Shown: positions 34,270-44,688, counted from the stretch's first letter. The stretch is 64,000 nucleotides of DNA from Aeromonas veronii (GCA_041319085.1 CP101033.1:1328501-1392500); one strand, 5' to 3'. Notes: a model not told the origin generated them from the letters alone. Made by a program: numbers and translations.

Positions 34270-37200
34270 CTATTCTGCCTCAGACACCATCGTGCTATAG
34301 GTGCTCTGGGTTTGATGCTGAGCCAGGCGTTGCCGGTATTCCTCTATGGTCATGTTCAGCAGCATTGAGCGATTCTGTTTTTGATCGACAAAGTGAACGT
34401 GGCGGACATAGTGCTCGATCACGTCGAGTTTTTGCAAAGGTGTCACCAGCAGTAATTGCAGCCCCAGTTTTTTAAACAGTTCTAACCCGAAACGGGTACT
34501 GTCTTTAGACCCACGGGCAAAGGCCTCATCAATCACCACCAGATTGAAGCGGCGTTCGCTGCGCCCTTCCTCGGTCGGGCTCCCAACCAAGCGGTATTGC
34601 AGCAAGATAGCGGCAGCCAGAATCGAGTAAGCCAGCTTTTCTTTTTGTCCGCCTGATTTTCCGCCAGAATCGGAGTAGCACTCTTTCTCGCTGCCATCTT
34701 CCCGATATCGCTCGATCACATTGAACAGATGCCAGAAACGCACATCGACCACCTTTTGAGTCCATTTGGGGTCTTGGCGCATTTGCTCTATCAAGGACTT
34801 GACCTGCTCGAATTTTTGCTCCGAGTAGAGATTGTCATCAAGCGTATGCTCAACACACTGTTTTAGCCGTTGCTTGAACTCGCGGATCTCCACATCAGAG
34901 GAGGAGACTCTGTCGATCTCGATAAAGGTGCCGACTTGGTAGTCCAGGCTGAATAAGGACTGGTTGATCAGCGCGATGCGGGCACCGATCTCTTCTTCGT
35001 GTTTGTCGAGCTGGCTACGAAACAGCGCCATGGCACGGATTGTGTCGCGGTTGAGCATCTCTTTGAAGCGAGTTTCGTGGCGAGGTAAATCCTCTTGCTG
35101 CAACTGTGTGAGGATCTGTTGGTACTCATGCAGTGCGGCAAGGCTTTTGTCCAGTTCATTGGCATCGTTGGGGAAGCTATAGTGGAACTTGCCCATGGCA
35201 TCGAGCATCTGCGTCTCTTTCTTACGCCGTTTCTCTTCCAGATGCTGGACGCGGTCATTGAGCTTGCTACGAAGTGTGCTGGACTGATTGGCCAACATAT
35301 CGATGCGAAGGCCAGTAGTGACGCAATATTCCTGATAAAACAGATCGAGCGTCGGAAAACAGTCTGCACGAACGCCAGGCGCAACACTGGCTAACTGCGC
35401 CTCTTTCTCTGCCAGTACCTGAGTGTCTGCCTCGATATTGCTCTGTAGTTTACCCAGGCTCTCCAAAAGGGTATCGCGCTCGGCCCGAAGCCCTGATAGC
35501 GATGCGTGAACACGATTCAGCTGTTGCTGCAAGGTGTGCAGCAGATCAGAACTTTGTTCGAGCAGCGTAACCTCATGCTGCAATTGTTCGATTTGTTCAC
35601 TAAAACGCGGCCAGTTGATCTGCTCAAACCCCAGGGTGAAATCGGCGAGATTCAGTGCCTGGCGGCGCAAATCGCTCAAGGTATGACGACGTAGTTCCAG
35701 TTGTCGTAACTGCTGCTGCAGTTTGTTAATGTGCTGCTGCCACTGACTATATTGCTGGGCCAGCAGCTGGATCTTCTCCTTATTGCTCCATCCAAGCACA
35801 TAACGGCTTTTGTCCTGTAGCGCATGCCTGTCATCCTTCTCATGGCGAGAGGGACCGGATTTAATCTGGCCATTAAGCGTGAGCGCTTTGTCACTTCGGC
35901 GAAAGGTGGCCAAATCCTCACAACAGAGATAGTCAAAGCGCTGCAACTCTTTGTGCAGCCAATCGTATTGCTCACATTCCGGTTTGATTTCCAGCTTGCC
36001 CAACAATGAGCCCGGCGCTGCAGGCTCGGGCAGATAATCTGCTGGCTGCCGTACCCGATAATAGACGAGGCGACTGCCCAAGTGGGTCTGCTCAACCCAT
36101 TCGCTGATAGCTGCGTAGAGCCGCTCCGGGACCAGTAGACTCAGGGCAAAATTATGCAGAACGCGTTCAATGGCACCTTGCCAAATCAGCTCCTTGCCTT
36201 TCACCTGCAGCAATTCGCCCACAAAGGGGAGTTGCGATTCATCCAGTCCCAACTCGGCACATAACCGTTCGCGAATAGCCAGCTGCAGGCCGGGGATATT
36301 GCTTTGCCGTTTCTTCAGTGCAGTCAGCTCATTGCCCAATTGCTGCAGCCGGGTGTCCTGCTCCCATTCCTGCTGCTTGATGGTATCCCGTTCTTGCTCC
36401 AGCAGCGTCTGTTCACCCTGCAAGGATTCCGCTCTTTCCTTGGCTGCGGCGAGGTTGCTGATAAAGCACTCGGGATCCAGTGTGTCGGGTAGCGCCAGTG
36501 CCATCGTCAGATCACGATAGCTTTTATAATTGTGCCGGGTTGTATCACGCTCCTGACTGAGGCGGCTCATTTCTCCTTGTAACTGCTGCAAACGACTGCC
36601 GCCATTTTCCAGGATCTGTTGGTGCAGCGTAGCGACCTGTTGTTCTTGCTCGGTCACCTGCCTATCAATATGTATGCGTTGCAGTACCAGCTTATCGTGC
36701 TCTTGGCGGCTGCGTTGCAGTCGCTTCCCATACAGGCTAATGGCGTGTTGCGCCATAAACGCATCCGTTTGCTCCCGGCACAGGTGAACGTGCAGCTTCT
36801 CTTGCTCGGTCTGCACAACATCCTCGCCCAATCGGCAGATCGGCTCTAGCAGTTCAACCTTTTGCCGAGCGGCAACGACAGCATCATGTAGACGCTTGAG
36901 GTCATCATAGTTGCGCTCCAGCTCTTGGATCAGCACTTCGACATCAGGTTGCGCCAGCATGTTTTGCCGAACGAAATCTGTCACTGAACCGACCGATTTC
37001 ATCGAAATGGTCTGGTTAAACAGATCCAGCGCCTTGCCATCGCTACCCAGCCCCAGCGCTTTGCAAAAAGCCTGTTGGTAAGGATTGAAGCCCTCAAACA
37101 GCTCGCATTTCTCCAGTTGTTTGAGTCGCTTTTTCAGTCCGGCAATCTTGTCACCAAAACCGGTAAAATGGCTGGCAATATCGAGTGGGTGTTCGGCGAC

Positions 37201-37671
37201 CAGAAACAGACGCTTGACCTTCTTTTCGCTAGGCGGCAGCCAGCAGACTTGGGCTAGCGTGACACTCTGTTGCAAGGCACGAGAATGAAATTGGGCCAAC
37301 AGCACAGTGTAATGATCCTTACCGCGTAAGCCGATAGGGCGAGCCTTGCCGTAGTCATCCTGTTGAGAGGTATAAAATCCGTGAAAGTAGGACTCTAATG
37401 AGCGCTCTTTGTCCTCGGCGCCAGCAGCTTTGTTAAAGGCTAGCTTGCGGGTCGGTACCAGCAGTGTCGTCAGCCCATCAACCAATGTCGATTTACCGCT
37501 ACCGATATTACCGGTCAGCAAACTGTTGTCGCCTTCTACCGTTAAATGCCAGATCTGCTGATCGAACGTTCCCCAGTTGAGTACTTCAAAACGCATGAGT
37601 CGAAAGCCCTGTCGGGCTGCGGCCGGCAGGTGGGGTAGGGGACTGGATTGAGCATTCAGGTCGGTATTCAT
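34270..37671 (-). CDS. jetC: Wadjet SMC-like ATPase JetC
   Basis: A 1133-residue MukB/SMC-like ATPase, the motor that extrudes plasmid DNA. The Walker A motif LLTGNIGSGKSTLVDGL is at about residues 51-67; long coiled coils rich in Leu, Gln and Glu fill about 220-480 and 640-940 around a hinge. The C-terminal head has the ABC signature region SDSGGKSGGQKEKLAYSIL and Walker B LVVIDEAFARGS. It overlaps jetB by 4 bp (ATGA). No frameshift is seen, so the system looks intact. Confidence 0.93.
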   Translation of the reverse strand: MNTDLNAQSSPLPHLPAAARQGFRLMRFEVLNWGTFDQQIWHLTVEGDNSLLTGNIGSGKSTLVDGLTTLLVPTRKLAFNKAAGAEDKERSLESYFHGFYTSQQDDYGKARPIGLRGKDHYTVLLAQFHSRALQQSVTLAQVCWLPPSEKKVKRLFLVAEHPLDIASHFTGFGDKIAGLKKRLKQLEKCELFEGFNPYQQAFCKALGLGSDGKALDLFNQTISMKSVGSVTDFVRQNMLAQPDVEVLIQELERNYDDLKRLHDAVVAARQKVELLEPICRLGEDVVQTEQEKLHVHLCREQTDAFMAQHAISLYGKRLQRSRQEHDKLVLQRIHIDRQVTEQEQQVATLHQQILENGGSRLQQLQGEMSRLSQERDTTRHNYKSYRDLTMALALPDTLDPECFISNLAAAKERAESLQGEQTLLEQERDTIKQQEWEQDTRLQQLGNELTALKKRQSNIPGLQLAIRERLCAELGLDESQLPFVGELLQVKGKELIWQGAIERVLHNFALSLLVPERLYAAISEWVEQTHLGSRLVYYRVRQPADYLPEPAAPGSLLGKLEIKPECEQYDWLHKELQRFDYLCCEDLATFRRSDKALTLNGQIKSGPSRHEKDDRHALQDKSRYVLGWSNKEKIQLLAQQYSQWQQHINKLQQQLRQLELRRHTLSDLRRQALNLADFTLGFEQINWPRFSEQIEQLQHEVTLLEQSSDLLHTLQQQLNRVHASLSGLRAERDTLLESLGKLQSNIEADTQVLAEKEAQLASVAPGVRADCFPTLDLFYQEYCVTTGLRIDMLANQSSTLRSKLNDRVQHLEEKRRKKETQMLDAMGKFHYSFPNDANELDKSLAALHEYQQILTQLQQEDLPRHETRFKEMLNRDTIRAMALFRSQLDKHEEEIGARIALINQSLFSLDYQVGTFIEIDRVSSSDVEIREFKQRLKQCVEHTLDDNLYSEQKFEQVKSLIEQMRQDPKWTQKVVDVRFWHLFNVIERYREDGSEKECYSDSGGKSGGQKEKLAYSILAAAILLQYRLVGSPTEEGRSERRFNLVVIDEAFARGSKDSTRFGLELFKKLGLQLLLVTPLQKLDVIEHYVRHVHFVDQKQNRSMLLNMTIEEYRQRLAQHQTQSTYSTMVSEAE

Positions 37672-38300
37672 TCTGCCTCCTGATTGTTCATGTCCACAGC
37701 CAGTTTCTGTGTTAGCAGCTCATTGAACTCAACGATCTGCTCTGCGGTCACGAAAGCCTTGAGAATGCGTGGTACCTCAAAGTCATCCGGGTGGTTGGGG
37801 AGTGCAGATAGAAAGCCCATTTCATCGATTTTTTTGATGAGCGCATCCATGTCACGGCGCTGTTTGACCTCGTTACCAACCTCACGAAAATAAGGCAACA
37901 GCCATTGGTGGATTTCCTGGCGGGTGACGATGAGGCGGGGAGCACTCTCCTCACTGTCATGTTCTGCCAGACGCTTGCGCAAACTGACAACCAACAGTGT
38001 CTGCGAGAAACTCAAGCTGCGGCGGCTGATAAGCCGGGGCCACTCCTGACTAGGATCATCCCCGTCATGTTCCTGTTGTTTTAAAAAGGCGTAACCCTCT
38101 GCCTCATCAATCAGCAATGAGAGCCCCAACTGTTGGAAATACTCACGGATTGTATGCTGCTCGCGTAACAACACTTGCCAGAGATCCCGTTGCCGATGCA
38201 GGTAAAGTGGCCCCTTGAGCAGGCGAATGAGCACGGCAGAGCGATCGCGCTGGTTATTCCCTTCCGGCGAGCTGGGTTGATTAACAAGCGACATAGTCAT
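37668..38300 (-). CDS. jetB: Wadjet MukE-like subunit JetB
   Basis: A 210-residue DUF4194 protein, the KITE-type partner that links JetA to the JetC heads, like MukE. The middle part has the winged-helix-like EAEGYAFLKQQ and SRRSLSFSQTLLVVSLRKRL blocks. It overlaps both neighbours by 4 bp (ATGA), so the three are translated together. Confidence 0.88.
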   Translation of the reverse strand: MTMSLVNQPSSPEGNNQRDRSAVLIRLLKGPLYLHRQRDLWQVLLREQHTIREYFQQLGLSLLIDEAEGYAFLKQQEHDGDDPSQEWPRLISRRSLSFSQTLLVVSLRKRLAEHDSEESAPRLIVTRQEIHQWLLPYFREVGNEVKQRRDMDALIKKIDEMGFLSALPNHPDDFEVPRILKAFVTAEQIVEFNELLTQKLAVDMNNQEAE

Positions 38301-39796
38301 AATTTCCTGACAAAGGTGATAGCTGGAATGCGCAATACCCGCTGCAATTCGGGCTCTGCCTGCCAGTGGATCCGTTGTTCACGAGTGGTATCAACATGAG
38401 CTGGGACGGTCTGTTCGCAGGCTAACTTGATATAGGTGAGCACCTCATCGAGTCCGTACTGAATAGGATAACGTTCGATGACTTGAGCAAGCGTTGTCTG
38501 ACCCTGGTATTCGTTGAGGCACACGTGGATCTGGCGTTGTAACTGCTGTTCATCGATGTGACTCATTTCAAACAGGGTACGCAGATCGACGTCCACATCT
38601 GCGGCGACGTCAACGGCAGTACTGTTTAACTGTTCACTTTGCGGGAGTTGGTAAAGGTTTCGGCTCAGAAGCAGTGACAGGGTTGCCTGCTGCTCTGGCA
38701 ACGCAGCAAAATCAGGGTAACTGCGACTATCGAGCTCCTCCAATTGATGAGCCTTGGCCTCAAAGTCGCGGATAAGCTCCAGAATGCGTCTGTTGTCTTG
38801 CGACTGTTCCTGTATATAGCGGCGAAGCTGATCCGTAATCTGTTGGCGGGTGGTGTTGACCTTGGTCCCCGCATCCAGCAAATAGCTGTAAAGGTGGCTG
38901 AGCAGCGTATCTTGCTGTATTAACGCTCTGGCCTCATCGTGTGCCAACAAGGACTGTAAATCCTGGCGCATAGCACTGCGCATTTGTGGCGTCATCAGCA
39001 GCTCAAAAAATGCGCTAAATGACTGCCCTTCATCTGAGCTGTCGATGACATCCTGATCGCCAAATACCTGATCCAATACCATGCCCTTATGAAGCGCACT
39101 TTGGGTGATGGTTTTACGTGTCTCTTTGTCCAGCGAACGGAAATTGGCCTCTACCTGGCGAAAGTCGCCAAGTAGTTGGCGTGACAAGTCGCCAAGCAGA
39201 AATAAACGTTCCCGGATCTGTGTCGCGGACATTCCGCTATCTTGCCCCTGCTCTACCGCATTGATGGCTTGCTCGATCTCGGTTTTACGGGCGCGCAGTG
39301 TCATTAACTTGGTGGCTGCGTCCTCGGTTGTGCCATGCACCAGATCACCGATAAGCTCTAACAGAAGCTTCAAACGTGACTCGGTGCCGACAAAGCGGCG
39401 CCCCTGCATCTCCTCGATCCAGCGTAACGCTTTCTCAATGTCTGGCAGCAGGTCACATTCGGGCTCATCGCTGTGCTGGGGTAAGTATTTGCGCAGGTAA
39501 CCACACCGGCTGTTTATCCAGTCATCTATATAGGCGCGAGCACTTTTTACAAAGAGATCCGGACCATGGTTGTCTGCAATATCTTGCAGATGGTATTCCA
39601 GCAGCGTAACCAGCTCTTGGTAAGGGATCGCCCGGCGGTTGGTGGCCAAAAAGGCCCGGAACAAAAAACTGCCAAGCAGCGCAAAGTGTGGGGAGCGCAA
39701 TAGACGCAGAGCGACGCTTTGCTCTTTGAAATGCTCCAGAAAGTCAAAGCTGAGATCATGGTTCAACGGGGGCATTCTCCTGCGTGTTGACTGCAT
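38297..39796 (-). CDS. jetA: Wadjet kleisin-like subunit JetA
   Basis: A 499-residue DUF3375 protein that acts as the MukF-like kleisin of the Wadjet complex. DFLEHFKEQSVALRLLRSPHFALLGSFLF (two blocks) is the typical N-terminus; the middle is helical with a coiled coil (TLRARKTEIEQAINAVEQGQ). It is the first gene of the operon. ATG 39796 is listed. An in-frame ATG seven codons later (MPPLNHDLSFDF) fits the family start but has AGGAGA directly against it. Confidence 0.88.
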   Translation of the reverse strand: MQSTRRRMPPLNHDLSFDFLEHFKEQSVALRLLRSPHFALLGSFLFRAFLATNRRAIPYQELVTLLEYHLQDIADNHGPDLFVKSARAYIDDWINSRCGYLRKYLPQHSDEPECDLLPDIEKALRWIEEMQGRRFVGTESRLKLLLELIGDLVHGTTEDAATKLMTLRARKTEIEQAINAVEQGQDSGMSATQIRERLFLLGDLSRQLLGDFRQVEANFRSLDKETRKTITQSALHKGMVLDQVFGDQDVIDSSDEGQSFSAFFELLMTPQMRSAMRQDLQSLLAHDEARALIQQDTLLSHLYSYLLDAGTKVNTTRQQITDQLRRYIQEQSQDNRRILELIRDFEAKAHQLEELDSRSYPDFAALPEQQATLSLLLSRNLYQLPQSEQLNSTAVDVAADVDVDLRTLFEMSHIDEQQLQRQIHVCLNEYQGQTTLAQVIERYPIQYGLDEVLTYIKLACEQTVPAHVDTTREQRIHWQAEPELQRVLRIPAITFVRKL

Positions 39797-40019
39797 CGCC
39801 GCTCACGCGAGCGTACTCGCAGCTTTCTCGAAATCATACCATCGACATCTGCCAGCTCGAAACGGTGTAGCGATTGCGGCCACAGGATGCTGGATACACG
39901 AATCTACGAACTGCGGGAGCGGTTGCTGGTGATCCGCGGGGCGGAATGTCTGGCGAGAGCCGTGTCTGGTGATGGCATTCCCCACTCTGCAGCAGGGTGG
40001 GGAATAGCCGGGTGACGCG
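39797..40019. other. intergenic region between jetA and the efflux operon
   Basis: 223 bp with no gene. It must contain the jetA promoter on the - strand. A hairpin at 39976-40007 (attccccac pairing with gtggggaat) lies just beyond the end of the outer-membrane-factor gene and may end the efflux operon, although no T run follows it. The jet operon is transcribed away from this region and the efflux operon toward it. Confidence 0.6.
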
Positions 40020-41384
40020 TTATCGGGGGGGCACGTTATCGCTGCCACCCAGGGCGCGATAGATTTTGGCGGTGGTGGTGAGCTGCTCTTTTTGCTGGGC
40101 CAGCAGGCTTTGCTGGGCATCCCACAGCCGGTTTTGCTCATCAAGCCAGGCCTGCACACCGGTCGCACCCGCCTGGAAGCGAACCTTGGCCAGCCGTTCG
40201 GCCTCCTGGGCATAACTTAGCTGCTCCTGCAGATAATCGAGTCGCTGCTGACCATAGTGGCGGGCGGCCAGATTGTCTTCCACTTCCACCAGCGCGGTGT
40301 AGAGCTGTTTGCGAAACTCGGTTTCGGCAATCTGGTAATCCAGCGCTGAGCTTTCGATGGCGAGTTGGGTGCTGTGGTATTCGAGGAAGGGGAGGGCAAG
40401 GCTGGCTCCCAGCGTACCGACCGGATTTTGCAGCACCTGTGCCAGTCTATCGGATGCGGTGCTGGCACTGCCGGTCAGGGTCAGGCTGGGGTAGAAGCTG
40501 GCGCGGATCTCGTCCCCTTTTGCCAGCGTCTTGCGCAGCCGCAATTCGGCCGCTTTGACGTCGGGGCGGCGGGCCAGCAGATCGGCCGGGATACCCACTG
40601 CCAGTTCAGGAATGGTCTGGTTTGCAAGGGTTGCGGGTGCATACTCCAGCGGCCCGCTGCTGCGGCCGAGCAGCAGGCGCAGGGCATTGCGAGCCTGCTC
40701 CTGCTGCGCCTTGAGGGAGGCCAGCTCGGCCTGTTTGCCTGCCAGTTGCTGGCGGGCCTGCGCCAGATCGAGCCGGGTGATGGCGCCGGCCTGGTATTTG
40801 GTCCGGGTCAGTTGTTCGGTGCGCGCCAGGTTGGCCAGCTGCTGTTCCCCAAGGGTGATGGCAGAGCCGAGATAGCCGAGCTGCCAATATTGCTCCAGGG
40901 TATTGCCGATCAGCAGCAGCCGGGTGCTGGCGAGATCCTGCTCGCTCGCTGCTGCCTCCCAGCTCGCCTGATCCCGCACCGACGCCAGCTTGCCCCACAA
41001 ATCCACTTCGTAACTGAGCCCGAGCGAGGGGCCCATGCTGTGGGTCGATGTACCACTCTTCAGATCCTTGTTGCCACTGGCGCCGATAGTACCAGTGATC
41101 GAAGGGGTGAGGTTGGTATCGGCTTGCTCGGCGCCTAACTGGGCGTTTTTGAGCTTGAGGGCCGCCACACGCATGTCCGGATTGGCGGCCAGTACCGCGT
41201 CGACCAGTTTGTCGAGCCGGGGATCATGAAATTGCCGCCACCAGGGGCCAGCCTGCGCTGCCAGTTGGGCGCCGTCTGCCTGTTGCCATGCGGGGGCGAT
41301 CGCCAGCTCGGGTCTTTGATAGGTGCTGTGCTGACTGCAGCCGCTGAGGGCGATACAGAGAGCCAGCCAGGAGAGTTTGTGCAT
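40020..41384 (-). CDS. outer-membrane factor lipoprotein (TolC/NodT family)
   Basis: A 454-residue RND/MacAB-type outer-membrane efflux channel. The signal peptide ends at the lipobox ALSGC (Cys at about 16), so it is a lipoprotein of the NodT group. Two repeated OEP domains are visible, with the conserved LDLAQARQQLA and VGIPADLLARRPDVKAAELRL stretches. It directly follows macB (2 bp gap), so it is the dedicated outlet of this MacAB pump. Confidence 0.9.
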   Translation of the reverse strand: MHKLSWLALCIALSGCSQHSTYQRPELAIAPAWQQADGAQLAAQAGPWWRQFHDPRLDKLVDAVLAANPDMRVAALKLKNAQLGAEQADTNLTPSITGTIGASGNKDLKSGTSTHSMGPSLGLSYEVDLWGKLASVRDQASWEAAASEQDLASTRLLLIGNTLEQYWQLGYLGSAITLGEQQLANLARTEQLTRTKYQAGAITRLDLAQARQQLAGKQAELASLKAQQEQARNALRLLLGRSSGPLEYAPATLANQTIPELAVGIPADLLARRPDVKAAELRLRKTLAKGDEIRASFYPSLTLTGSASTASDRLAQVLQNPVGTLGASLALPFLEYHSTQLAIESSALDYQIAETEFRKQLYTALVEVEDNLAARHYGQQRLDYLQEQLSYAQEAERLAKVRFQAGATGVQAWLDEQNRLWDAQQSLLAQQKEQLTTTAKIYRALGGSDNVPPR

Positions 41385-41386
41385 TG

Positions 41387-43360
41387 TTATTCCCTCGCCA
41401 GTGCGACAACAGGGTCGAGCCGCGCCGCATTGCGTGCGGGCAGGTAACCGAACAGGATCCCGATGAGTGACGAGCAGCCAAAGGCCATCAGGATGGAGAA
41501 GAGCGAGAACTGCATCTTGATGGAGTCCACCAGCAGTGAAAACAGCGCGCCGATGCCTAGCGAGAGGCCGACGCCGAAGAGCCCCCCCAGCAGGCTAACC
41601 ATCACGGCTTCAATCAGGAATTGCTGCAGGATGTCTGACTGGCGGGCGCCCACGGCCATGCGAATGCCGATCTCGCGGGTGCGCTCCACCACCGATACCA
41701 GCATGATGTTCATCACGCCCACCCCACCGACGATCAGCGAGATCACCGCGATGGCCGAGACCATCAGGGTCATGGTGGCCGTGGTTTTTTCCACCGATTT
41801 GACGATGTTGTCACTGCTGAAGGTGAAGAAATCCTTCGTGCCGTGGCGCTGGGAGATCAGCTCGTTCACCGCCTGATCGGCCAGTGCCGGTTGTACCCCG
41901 TCCTTGACCCTAAGGGTGATCTTGCTGAAATGGTGCTGCGAGATGAGGCGACTCATCACCGCGCTGTAGGGCAGCCAGAGATTGATCGATTGGCTGGAGG
42001 GGCCGAAGCCGGTCTCTTGCGAGACCACCCCGACGATACGCACCGGCAGGGTGCCTATCAGCACTACCTTGCCGACCGGATCATCCTGGCCAAGCAGGCT
42101 GGTGATGCTCTCCTTGTCCACCACGGCGACAGCGGCACGCTGCTGAATATCTTGCCACTCCAATAAGCGACCACTGACCAGCGTCATCCCCTTCACCTTG
42201 AAATAGTCGTTGCCAACCCCGGTGACGCTACCGCTGCTGGTCTTGTTGCGATAACGCAGCTGGCCGGAGCTGCCAATCTCGGGGCTGGCGCCTGCGAGAT
42301 AGGGCTGACCCAGCAGGGCATCCAGGTCTCCCTGGTTGAGGGTCTGGATACTGGCCCCCTTTTCATCGCCCCATCCCATGCCCGGGAAGATATCGATGGT
42401 ATTGGTGCCCATCGCATTGATCTGGTCGACCACCTTGGTACGTGCGCCCTGACCAAGGGCGACCACACTCACCACGGCAGCGATGCCGATGATAATGCCG
42501 AGCATGGTGAGGAAGGTGCGCATCCGGTGGGCGAGCATGGCATGCATCGCCATGCGTCCCGCCTCCCGATAGCGATCCCAGTCGTGGCCCATGGCGCCTT
42601 TATTGGGCGCTATTTTTTTCGGGTCTGCGGCGGTGGTCGGGGCTAATGCGCCCGTTTGGCGCGGGCCGCTGTCTTGCTCTATCCGACCATCCTTGAGGGT
42701 GATGATCCGATCGGCGTGGCTGGCCACCTCCATATCATGGGTCACCAGAATGATGGTGTGGCCCTGAGCGTGCAGCTCCTTGAGGATAGCCATCACCTCC
42801 TTGCCGCTCTGGCTATCCAGCGCGCCGGTCGGTTCATCGGCGAGGATCACTTCGCCGCCGTTGGCCAGCGCCCGGGCGATACTGACCCGCTGCTGCTGAC
42901 CGCCTGAGAGCTGACCCGGGGTATGGTGGCTGCGATCGCTAAGCCCCAGCCTGCCTAGCAACTGACGGGCGCGCGTCTGGCGATCCGGGCGGCTGGTACC
43001 GGCATAGATGGCGGGGATCTCCACGTTGGCGGCGGCATCAAGATGAGGCAGCAGGTGGTAGCGCTGAAAGATAAAGCCGAAGTGGTGGCAGCGCAGCCGG
43101 GCCAGCGCCAACGCATCCATGGTGGCGGTATCCTGACCGCGAAACAGGTACTGGCCGCTGCTTGGGCTATCCAGACAGCCCAGCAGGTTCATCAGGGTGG
43201 ATTTGCCGGAGCCGGACGCGCCGACAATGGCGAGCATCTCTCCTGCCGCGATAGTGAGGTCGAGGGGGTGGAGCACGGTGACCTCGCTGTCGCCGCTCTG
43301 GTAGCGTCGCTCGACCCCTTTCAGCTGGATCAATGGCAGCTGGCTCAGGGGCTCACTCAT
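41387..43360 (-). CDS. macB: MacB-type ABC efflux ATPase/permease
   Basis: A 657-residue fusion of an N-terminal ABC ATPase and a C-terminal FtsX-type permease. Walker A GASGSGKSTLMNLLG, signature LSGGQQQRVSIARAL and Walker B VILADEPTGALDS are complete; the first membrane segment is about residue 285, a periplasmic domain of about 220 residues follows, then three segments near the C-terminus. It drives export of macrolides, peptides or siderophores in relatives. It overlaps the macA stop by 4 bp. Confidence 0.92.
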   Translation of the reverse strand: MSEPLSQLPLIQLKGVERRYQSGDSEVTVLHPLDLTIAAGEMLAIVGASGSGKSTLMNLLGCLDSPSSGQYLFRGQDTATMDALALARLRCHHFGFIFQRYHLLPHLDAAANVEIPAIYAGTSRPDRQTRARQLLGRLGLSDRSHHTPGQLSGGQQQRVSIARALANGGEVILADEPTGALDSQSGKEVMAILKELHAQGHTIILVTHDMEVASHADRIITLKDGRIEQDSGPRQTGALAPTTAADPKKIAPNKGAMGHDWDRYREAGRMAMHAMLAHRMRTFLTMLGIIIGIAAVVSVVALGQGARTKVVDQINAMGTNTIDIFPGMGWGDEKGASIQTLNQGDLDALLGQPYLAGASPEIGSSGQLRYRNKTSSGSVTGVGNDYFKVKGMTLVSGRLLEWQDIQQRAAVAVVDKESITSLLGQDDPVGKVVLIGTLPVRIVGVVSQETGFGPSSQSINLWLPYSAVMSRLISQHHFSKITLRVKDGVQPALADQAVNELISQRHGTKDFFTFSSDNIVKSVEKTTATMTLMVSAIAVISLIVGGVGVMNIMLVSVVERTREIGIRMAVGARQSDILQQFLIEAVMVSLLGGLFGVGLSLGIGALFSLLVDSIKMQFSLFSILMAFGCSSLIGILFGYLPARNAARLDPVVALARE

Positions 43361-44520
43361 AGCATCACCGCCATCTCGTCGTTAGCTGTGGGGCTGCCAT
43401 GATTGAGCAGCACCTCCTCCTTCTCGGTCAGGCCGCTGATCACTTCAATGCGGATCTCGTCTTTCATGCCGGTCTTGATGGTGCGGGTCTCGGTCTGATC
43501 GCCCTCCTTGACCAGGGTCACCTCATACTCATTGTCGGCCAGCTTCTTGCCAAGGGCGGCTTGCGGCACAGTGAGTACCTGCTTACGCTCGTCGAGCACT
43601 ATGGTCACCTGGGTGGTCATCGCCACGCGCAGGGTATGGGCGGGGTTGGGCACATCAAACAGGGCGTAGTAGTAGACGGCTGCATTGCTGGTGGTGGTGC
43701 TGGTGGTCGTCTGCTCGTTGATGTTGGTAGGTGCTAACTCCACGGCCTTCAAGGTGCCCTGATAGCGGGTATCCGGATCGCCGATCAGGGTGAAGTAGAC
43801 CGGCATGCCGGCTTTGACCTTGGTGACATCAGCTTCGGAGATCTGCGCCTTGATCGTCATGGTATCCAGATTGGCCAGTTTGAGCACGGTCGGCACCGTT
43901 TGGCTGGCAGCCAGCGTCTGGCCCTGACGGGTCACAATGCTGATGACGGTGCCATCCATCGGCGCCAGGATCTTGGTGTAGCCCAACTCTGTCTTGGCCC
44001 GATCAACCTTGATCAGGGCGTTGTCGATATTGGCCTGACTGTTTTGGAGTTCGGCGCGGGTGACCGCCAGCAGTGCTTCGGCACTCTCCAGATCGGCCCG
44101 GGAGCTTGCCTCCTGCTTGAACATCTGCAACTGACGTCGCCAGGCGAGTTCGTTCTGTTTGAGCTGTGCCTGCTTGATCTTGAGCTGGGCGCGGTTGCTG
44201 GCGAGTTCCGCCTCAGCCGTCTTGAGGTTGTTCTGGGCAATCAGGGGATCGATCTCGGCCAGCAGATCTCCCTGCTTGACCCGATCACCATCCTCAACCG
44301 CCAACTTGGTGACCTGACCGGAGACCTGGGCGCCGACATCCACCTGCTCAGCGGCCTGTAGCACGCCACTGGCTAATACGGTCTGGGCAATATCTTCACG
44401 AGTGACTTGAGCTGTCAGCATCGCCTTGGGGGGGGGACTGGGCCAGAGTAGCCAGCCGAGGAGCACCACGGCGATCAGGATGGTGATGGCCAGGGTTCTC
44501 TGCTTGCGGGTTATGTTCAT
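43357..44520 (-). CDS. macA: MacA-type periplasmic adaptor
   Basis: A 387-residue membrane-fusion protein. A single N-terminal membrane segment (LAITILIAVVLLGWLLWPSP) is followed by a biotinyl-lipoyl-like half (VDVGAQVSGQVTKLAVEDGDRV), a coiled-coil hairpin (about residues 95-170) and beta-barrel domains (TMTIKAQISEADVTKVKAGM). It joins MacB to the outer-membrane factor. First gene of the - strand operon. Confidence 0.92.
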   Translation of the reverse strand: MNITRKQRTLAITILIAVVLLGWLLWPSPPPKAMLTAQVTREDIAQTVLASGVLQAAEQVDVGAQVSGQVTKLAVEDGDRVKQGDLLAEIDPLIAQNNLKTAEAELASNRAQLKIKQAQLKQNELAWRRQLQMFKQEASSRADLESAEALLAVTRAELQNSQANIDNALIKVDRAKTELGYTKILAPMDGTVISIVTRQGQTLAASQTVPTVLKLANLDTMTIKAQISEADVTKVKAGMPVYFTLIGDPDTRYQGTLKAVELAPTNINEQTTTSTTTSNAAVYYYALFDVPNPAHTLRVAMTTQVTIVLDERKQVLTVPQAALGKKLADNEYEVTLVKEGDQTETRTIKTGMKDEIRIEVISGLTEKEEVLLNHGSPTANDEMAVML

Positions 44521-44688
44521 CTATCACCTGAATGGAAGCGAAAAGGTTGTGCGTGGCGTCTATCCTGCAGCAAAGCTCGGATAAATAACAGCCGCGAAAT
44601 AAGTAAGCAAAGTTATGGCGTTAACTGTCAATAAGCTGTGGCGGGGATACTCAAGACGCCGGTGTTGTCAGCAAGAGGCGGACGAGAT

